From Thermoflexus hugenholtzii JAD2 (lineage in GTDB: Bacteria > Chloroflexota > Dehalococcoidia > UBA2979), in NCBI GenBank assembly GCA_945889565.1, contig CAMDBZ010000050.1, forward strand, positions 1 through 9,252: DNA of 9,252 bases, read 5' to 3'. The position numbers and the translations under genes were made by a program. Shown piece after piece: positions 5,405-9,252 of this stretch (the stretch's first letter is position 1; every line of letters starts with the position of its first letter). A model generated the notes under the pieces. The model made no database searches. It worked only from the letters and a program-made list of their open reading frames with translations, and was not told the DNA's origin.

Positions 5405-6379
5405 ATGATCGCTGGCGTGCCATCGCCGCTGCCTTCGGACATCCCGACCGGCGTCCCAGCTGGGATCGACGTGCGGACGCAAGTCCCGCTCGCGCGGCAC
5501 ACGTACCTGCGCATCGGCGGGCCCGCGCGCTTCTTCGCCGAGCCGCACTCGCTCGACGAGGTGGCGCTGCTGTTCGCGTGGGCGCGGTCGGTGCCGGTCG
5601 CCGTGCGGGTGCTCGGCGGTGGTTCGAACATTCTCGTGGCGGATGAGGGCGTCGACGCGCTGGTGATCACGCTGCGCCGCGCGTGCGGCCAGGTGCGCTT
5701 CGATGGCACGCGCGTGACGGCGGGTGCTGCGGTGATGTTGCCCGCGCTCGCTCGCGCCGCCGCGGCAGAAGGGTTGAGCGGACTCGAGTTCGCGGTCGGC
5801 ATCCCCGGCTCGTTGGGCGGGGCACTGCAAACGAACGCGGGCATCGGCGACGGGCGCAGCATCGGCCCGCTCGTCGACAGCGTCGACGCGCTCGGCGCGC
5901 GCGGGCCGCTGACGCTGTCGCGGGAGGAGCTCCGCTTCGGCTACCGTGAGAGCAGCCTGCGCGGCGCCGGCGTGATGGTCACGGCCGCGACGCTGCAGCT
6001 GGGTCCGCGCCCGCGCGAGGCGATCGAGGCAGAGATGCGGCGCCTGCTCGCCGTACGTGCGGCGGCGCAACCGACGGCGCAGCCGAACGCGGGCTCTGTG
6101 TTCCGCAACCCGCCGGGCGACCACGCGGGCCGGCTGATCGAGGCGGCAGGGTGCAAGGGCCTGACCGTTGGCGGCGCCCGCGTGAGCGAGCTCCACGCGA
6201 ACTTCATCGTGCACGACGGCGGCGCCACCGCGCGCGACGTCGCCGCGCTCATGCGCGAACTGCAGGAGCGCGTGCAGGCGCACGCCGGCATCTCGCTGGT
6301 GCCGGAGATCGAGTGGTGGGGGCCCGCGCCCGCGCCGGCGGCGTTCCCCGCCCCGCCGAGCGCGGAGCTCGAGGAGTGA
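5405..6379 (+). CDS. murB: UDP-N-acetylmuramate dehydrogenase MurB
   Basis: FAD enzyme that reduces UDP-GlcNAc-enolpyruvate to UDP-MurNAc with NADPH, the second committed step of cytoplasmic peptidoglycan precursor synthesis. The FAD domain shows TYLRIGGPA (33-41), RVLGGGSNILVAD (68-80) and GLEFAVGIPGSLGGALQTNA (126-145). The substrate domain shows FGYRESSLR (179-186; R181), NAGSVFRNP (228-236; the proton-donor Ser is S231), AAGCKG (247-252), VSELHANFIVH (260-270) and VPEIEWWG (299-306; catalytic Glu E301). These residues correspond to the E. coli catalytic Arg, Ser and Glu. Its compact length and motif pattern fit the shorter type II MurB. A Pro/Ala-rich tail of ~18 residues follows the domain. 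The ribosome binding site is weak. The gene is outside any mur/fts cluster and its stop abuts that of the convergent regulator. Confidence 0.95.
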   Translation: MIAGVPSPLPSDIPTGVPAGIDVRTQVPLARHTYLRIGGPARFFAEPHSLDEVALLFAWARSVPVAVRVLGGGSNILVADEGVDALVITLRRACGQVRFDGTRVTAGAAVMLPALARAAAAEGLSGLEFAVGIPGSLGGALQTNAGIGDGRSIGPLVDSVDALGARGPLTLSREELRFGYRESSLRGAGVMVTAATLQLGPRPREAIEAEMRRLLAVRAAAQPTAQPNAGSVFRNPPGDHAGRLIEAAGCKGLTVGGARVSELHANFIVHDGGATARDVAALMRELQERVQAHAGISLVPEIEWWGPAPAPAAFPAPPSAELEE

Positions 6380-7126
6380 CTAGCCGGCGCGCTCCGTGGG
6401 CGCTCGCGGCTCGCTGCGCAGCGGGCGTGGTACGCGAGGCTCGGCGGGGCGTCGGCGGTCGAAGCGGTAGCCCTCGCCGCGCGCAGTCTGCAGCACCCAG
6501 CCGGCACTCCCGAGCTTGGCGCGCAGACGCGACATAACTACGCGCAGCCGTTGCGCGTCGGCGTCCGGGTCGGCGCCCCACGCGGCGGCGATCAGCTCGG
6601 CGGCGGGCACGACGCGGCTCGCGCCTGCGGTCAGCCGCTCGAGTAGCCGCCAGTCCGTGGCGTTGAGCTGGACGAGCATCCCATCGACGCGGGCGACGCG
6701 GTGGCGGATGTCCAGCTGCAGGCCTTCCTGGGCGGCGATGGCTGCGCCGGAGCTGCGGCGCACGCGACGGAGCACCACGCCCACGCGGGCGGTCAGCTCC
6801 TGCGGGTCGAACGGCTTCGTGACGCAGTCGTCGGCGCCCAGCAGCAGTCCGCGCAGTCGTTCCGGGTCGTTCGCGTCGGTGGCGAGCAGAATCACCGGGA
6901 CGTCGACCTGCCCGTGGAGGGCCAGCATGAACTGCACGCCTGGCCCGTCCGGCAGCTGCGTGGCCACCGCGGCGAGGTCCGGGTGCACCTTCTGCACCGT
7001 GGCGAGCGCCGAGGCGGCGTCCGCGGCGTGCAGCACGCGGAAGCCGTGCCGTTCCAGCTCGCCGCGCAGCAGCCGCGCGTATGCCGGGTCCGGGTCCACC
7101 ACGAGCACCAGCGTCTCGACGGCCAT
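6380..7126 (-). CDS. OmpR-family winged-helix regulator with degenerate receiver
   Basis: Two-domain regulator of 248 aa: receiver (about 5-120) and C-terminal OmpR/PhoB winged helix (about 133-223). The DNA-binding part is intact, with LNATDWRLLERL (154-165), a recognition helix around QRLRVVMSRLRAKL (192-205) and the wing ending TARGEGYRF (214-222). The receiver is not. The phosphoacceptor Asp is replaced by Ala (A55 in DLAAVATQLPDG), the second acidic-pocket residue by Pro (DPDP, 11-14), and the switch Thr by Ala (A82). Only K104 (TKPF) is kept. Phosphorylation at the normal site is therefore not expected, so DNA binding may be constitutive or controlled by a ligand or partner. A Pro/Arg-rich tail follows the wing. 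The ATG at 7126 is fixed by an in-frame stop two codons upstream; the nearest AGGAGG is 22 nt away. No kinase is adjacent. Confidence 0.92.
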   Translation of the reverse strand: MAVETLVLVVDPDPAYARLLRGELERHGFRVLHAADAASALATVQKVHPDLAAVATQLPDGPGVQFMLALHGQVDVPVILLATDANDPERLRGLLLGADDCVTKPFDPQELTARVGVVLRRVRRSSGAAIAAQEGLQLDIRHRVARVDGMLVQLNATDWRLLERLTAGASRVVPAAELIAAAWGADPDADAQRLRVVMSRLRAKLGSAGWVLQTARGEGYRFDRRRPAEPRVPRPLRSEPRAPTERAG

Positions 7127-7312
7127 CGTTCACCGCGCCGCGGGCGCGCCTCCTGTCCTAGGTGTCGGCTCTCAGCTCCGGATCCCGTAGGGGCGCGGCG
7201 CGTGGGTATGCGGAACGCGGCGGGGCCGGTGGGCCTGAGCGCACGGTTGGCCGCGGCATGAATTGGGGTCGGCCCCGACAGGCGCGTGCCGGCCTGTGGC
7301 CTACCCTGAATC

Positions 7313-7317
7313 GGGAG
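7313..7317 (+). promoter_or_regulatory. Ribosome binding site of degenerate receiver gene
   Basis: GGGAG, 5 nt before the ATG at 7323. It supports that start over a TTG at 7263 in the same frame, whose extra 20 residues do not look like receiver sequence. Confidence 0.65.
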
Positions 7318-7322
7318 CCGCC

Positions 7323-7676
7323 ATGCTGATGCTCGTGTGCACGCCGGACCCGCAGGCCGCCGAGGCGATCTCGCGCTCGCTGCGGGCGGCCGGGTACAGC
7401 GCGATCGCCACAGTCTCGGTCGAGCGCGCGATCGAGGTCGTGCGGCGAGCCGCGTCGACGCTCGACGCGGTCATCCTCGACGTCGCCCTGGGCGACGACG
7501 CGTGCAGCAGCACGAGCGTCGCCATCAGTGCGCTCGCGCCCTGCCTCGAGGTGGTGATCGCCGGCGAGCCCACGCGTGAGGCGGCCGAAGGTTTCGCGAC
7601 GGCCGCGATCGCGTTCGACGCGCTCGTACCGCACATGCACGCGCTCGCTGCGGCGCGTTCCGGCCAGCGGATATAG
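7323..7676 (+). CDS. Degenerate receiver-domain protein, 117 aa
   Basis: A receiver-fold protein without an output domain, recognised by the order of elements. Beta-1 is MLMLVCTPDP, followed by a helix (QAAEAISRSLRAAGY) and then DAVILDVALGDD with an Asp at the phosphoacceptor position (D53). The rest of the active site is lost. The acidic pair is Thr-Pro (T7, P8), with only D9 left nearby; the switch position is Gly (G81 in EVVIAGE); and no Lys is present in the ALVPHM region where KPF normally sits. Phosphorylation would be weak or absent, so a protein-interaction role is more likely. The start is set by GGGAG 5 nt upstream of the ATG. It is divergent from the OmpR-type regulator across 196 nt and about 80 nt upstream of the membrane protein gene. 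Confident as a gene; receiver ancestry is moderately confident. Confidence 0.8.
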   Translation: MLMLVCTPDPQAAEAISRSLRAAGYSAIATVSVERAIEVVRRAASTLDAVILDVALGDDACSSTSVAISALAPCLEVVIAGEPTREAAEGFATAAIAFDALVPHMHALAAARSGQRI

Positions 7677-7745
7677 TCCTCAGTCCTTCCCGGTCCGGTC
7701 GTCTGTCAGCCGAGTGGATCCCGCACGCGGCGCTATGCTGCGGGC

Positions 7746-7750
7746 GGAGG
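7746..7750 (+). promoter_or_regulatory. Ribosome binding site deciding the membrane-protein start
   Basis: GGAGG lies 6 nt before ATG 7757 and directly abuts GTG 7751. Normal spacing favours the ATG, shortening the protein by two residues. Confidence 0.65.
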
Positions 7751-7756
7751 GTGACG

Positions 7757-8773
7757 ATGCGCGGCCTCGGGGCTCGGCGGAGCATGGCCGCGCTGCAACT
7801 GATCCTCGGCGTGATCGCGTTCGCCGCGCTCGTCTGGCGTGTCGACCTCGGCTCCGCGTTGCAGCGGCTGCCGCAGGTGGAGCTGGCGTGGGCGCTGCCC
7901 GGCCTGCTGTTGTTCACGCTGTCGAAGGCGCTGCACGCGCTGCGCTGGCGCCACATGCTGCGACGCCGCCAGCTCGCGTGGCGGCCGCTCTTCGGGCTGT
8001 TCCTCGTGTCGAATCTCGTCAACGCGTTGATCCCGTTCCGAGCGGGTGACTTGCTGCGCATCGAGCTGCCGAGCCGGCGCTTCGGGCTGCCGCGCGCGGA
8101 GCTGGCCGCGACGGTGCTGGTGGTGGAGTCATTGCTGGACGGCGTGGCGTTCGTTGTGTTGCTCGCCGTCGGACTGCTCTTCGTCGATCTGCCGCGCGAG
8201 CTGCAGCTGCCGCTGTTCGCGGTCGCGAGCACCGTGCTCGCGCTGTTCGCCGTGAGCGCGGGTGCCGCGCGCGCCGGTCGCCGCTGGGACGCCGAGCGCG
8301 TGCGCCGGCTGCTGCGCCTGCCGCGGGGCGGCGGCGAACGCGTCGCGCGCGTCGTGAACGAGGCGTTCGCCGGGATGGCCGCGCTCAGCACGCGTCGCGA
8401 CCTGGCGGTCGCCGTGGTGCTCTCCATCGGCGCCTGGCTGGTCGAGGTCATCATGTACTGGATGATGGCGCAGGCGTTCGACGTGCACCTGTCGTTCGGC
8501 GAGGCGTTGTTCGTGACGGTGGCGGCGAACCTCATCGTCGCCGTGCCGATCACGCCGTGGGACATCGGACCGTACGAGGTGGCGGTCACCGAAACGCTGG
8601 CGCTGATCGGCGTGGAGCGCGCGACGGCGTCGAGCTACGCGGTCGGGTCACACGTGCTGCTGCTCGCGTGGATCGGCATCACGGGGGCGCTGGCAATGTG
8701 GACCCTGCAGCTGCGGCCACGCGACGTGCTGCGTCCGCGCGCGAGCCCACAGCCTGAGTCAGTGGACCACTAG
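7757..8773 (+). CDS. Lysylphosphatidylglycerol synthase TM-region (YbhN/UPF0104-type) membrane protein
   Basis: Multi-pass inner-membrane protein of 338 aa, matching the flippase-like N-terminal half of MprF and the stand-alone YbhN/UPF0104 family. Hydrophobic segments lie about 11-28, 44-60, 79-93, 117-143, 150-168, 211-236, 246-264 and 293-315. Family hallmarks are ALRWRHML (61-68), NALIPFRAGDLLRIEL (89-104), ESLLDGVAF (124-132) and PITPWDIGPYEVAVTETLAL (264-283), where many relatives read P-PGG-G-E. The cytoplasmic aminoacyl-transferase domain of full MprF is absent, so lipid lysinylation itself is not predicted; relatives are linked to lipid or isoprenoid-glycan translocation. ATG 7757 is chosen because GGAGG lies 6 nt upstream. 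It probably follows the degenerate receiver in one transcript. Its last 15 nt overlap the convergent prepilin peptidase. Confidence 0.88.
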   Translation: MRGLGARRSMAALQLILGVIAFAALVWRVDLGSALQRLPQVELAWALPGLLLFTLSKALHALRWRHMLRRRQLAWRPLFGLFLVSNLVNALIPFRAGDLLRIELPSRRFGLPRAELAATVLVVESLLDGVAFVVLLAVGLLFVDLPRELQLPLFAVASTVLALFAVSAGAARAGRRWDAERVRRLLRLPRGGGERVARVVNEAFAGMAALSTRRDLAVAVVLSIGAWLVEVIMYWMMAQAFDVHLSFGEALFVTVAANLIVAVPITPWDIGPYEVAVTETLALIGVERATASSYAVGSHVLLLAWIGITGALAMWTLQLRPRDVLRPRASPQPESVDH

Positions 8774-9232
8774 CGCCCACGCGCAGCCGGCGGCGATCGC
8801 CGGCCCGAACGGCATCGTCATGCCGCGCCGCATGCCGCGTTCGACGATGAGCGCGATCGCGAGCGCGCCGCCCGCGAGCGACATCGCGAGCAGCAAGTCT
8901 GGCACGCTCGGCAGGGTCACGGCCGCGCCGGCGTACGCGAGCAGCTTCACGTCCCCCATGCCGAACCCGCCTCGCGCCGCGATCGCGAGCAGGAGGCCGA
9001 TGCCGCCGGCTGCGAGCGCGCCGAGCGCCGCGAGCACGAGCACGCTATCGAGCGCCGAGGCCAGCGCGAACGCGGTGCCGCCGAGCGTGAGCCAGTTCGG
9101 GATGCGCCGCGAGCGGAGGTCGGTGACCACTGCGATCGCGAGCGGCACCGCGAGCAGCGGCGCGCGCAGCTCGACGAGCAGCCATGCGACCAGCAACCCG
9201 GCGAGCAGCCCGACGACCGCGCCGAGCAGCAC
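8759..9232 (-). CDS. Prepilin peptidase, A24 family (CpaA/TadV-like), 5' end uncertain
   Basis: Membrane aspartyl protease that cleaves the leader of type IV/Flp prepilins at the cytoplasmic side of the inner membrane. Both catalytic motifs are present: TDLRSRRIPNWLT (37-49; D38) and the GxGD motif in GFGMGDVKLLA (89-99; D94). The rest is nearly all membrane helix (about 2-20, 26-37, 52-86, 98-130 and 140-156). There is no CxxC methyltransferase-type domain within the window, so it looks like the short CpaA/TadV form. The GTG at 9232 has a GGGG about 5 nt upstream, but the frame is open to the window edge, so a longer N-terminus is possible. It is on the opposite strand and 5.5 kb from the tad operon; it is the natural candidate to process Flp pilins, but this link is inferred. 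Confidence 0.9.
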   Translation of the reverse strand: MLLGAVVGLLAGLLVAWLLVELRAPLLAVPLAIAVVTDLRSRRIPNWLTLGGTAFALASALDSVLVLAALGALAAGGIGLLLAIAARGGFGMGDVKLLAYAGAAVTLPSVPDLLLAMSLAGGALAIALIVERGMRRGMTMPFGPAIAAGCAWALVVH

Positions 9233-9252
9233 GCGCTGCCCCGCGGTGCGCT

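Noticed and set aside
5111..6283. 390-aa open frame on the minus strand opposite murB
   Set aside because: Arg/His/Ala-rich, low-complexity translation without any recognisable motif; murB on the plus strand is unmistakable. High GC keeps antisense frames open.
6249..7133. 294-aa minus-strand frame starting at a GTG just before the OmpR-type regulator
   Set aside because: Arg/Gly-rich shadow in another frame; the regulator frame carries clear receiver and winged-helix motifs.
7127..7322. Search for OmpR-type direct repeats or a promoter in the divergent gap
   Set aside because: Only short palindromes (for example ACAGGC at 7278-7283 with GCCTGT at 7292-7297) were found, with no spaced direct repeats or clear -35/-10 pair.
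7734..7739. TATGCT as a -10 box for the membrane protein gene
   Set aside because: No acceptable -35 at 16-18 nt upstream, and the start point would fall almost on the ribosome binding site.
1..9252. CRISPR array, transposon ends, toxin-antitoxin pair, defence genes or attachment sites
   Set aside because: No regularly spaced repeats, transposase/integrase motifs, target-site duplications or tRNA-linked repeats were seen; base composition and codon bias look uniform.

Overview
This is a very GC-rich bacterial chromosomal segment. Codon third positions are almost all G or C in every gene read, including the smallest ones. It carries part of a Flp/Tad-type pilus machine, several orphan two-component receiver proteins, a peptidoglycan enzyme and a few short unrecognised genes. 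The style (high GC, clustered cpaF-tadB-tadC, single-domain receivers, a short CpaA-like prepilin peptidase) would fit Chloroflexota, deep Actinobacteriota or a related uncultured lineage. Nothing in the window is decisive for phylum. There is no rRNA, tRNA, CRISPR array, transposase, integrase or phage gene.

Layout. Bases 1-3230 (+): a tightly coupled tad operon, with the secretion ATPase CpaF/TadA followed by inner-membrane platform proteins TadB and TadC; the genes overlap by 7 and 1 nt. Bases 3285-4372 (-): three short genes, namely an 86-aa unknown, a ~60-aa charged helical protein and a 153-aa protein with an N-terminal zinc ribbon. Bases 4373-4611: a divergent intergenic region with several inverted repeats. 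Bases 4612-6379 (+): a single-domain CheY-like receiver, a small DnaJ-type zinc-finger protein behind a strong sigma70-like promoter, and MurB. Bases 6380-7126 (-): an OmpR-type winged-helix regulator whose receiver has lost its phosphoacceptor Asp. Bases 7323-8773 (+): a degenerate receiver-only protein, then an MprF/YbhN-type multi-pass membrane protein. Bases 8759-9232 (-): a prepilin peptidase with both catalytic Asp motifs, possibly continuing past the right edge.

How the genes fit together. CpaF, TadB and TadC form the motor and platform of a type IVc (Flp) pilus, and the peptidase at the right end is the type of enzyme that processes Flp prepilins. Pilin, secretin and TadZ/CpaE genes are not in the window. 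The most unusual content is three receiver-domain proteins within 3 kb, each lacking a different part of the canonical phosphorylation site and none accompanied by a histidine kinase. They may act without normal phospho-switching, but any link to the pilus is inference from proximity only. I do not see a clearly new multi-gene system. The best leads are the pseudo-receivers, the inverted-repeat-rich divergent promoter region and the small zinc-binding and unknown proteins.
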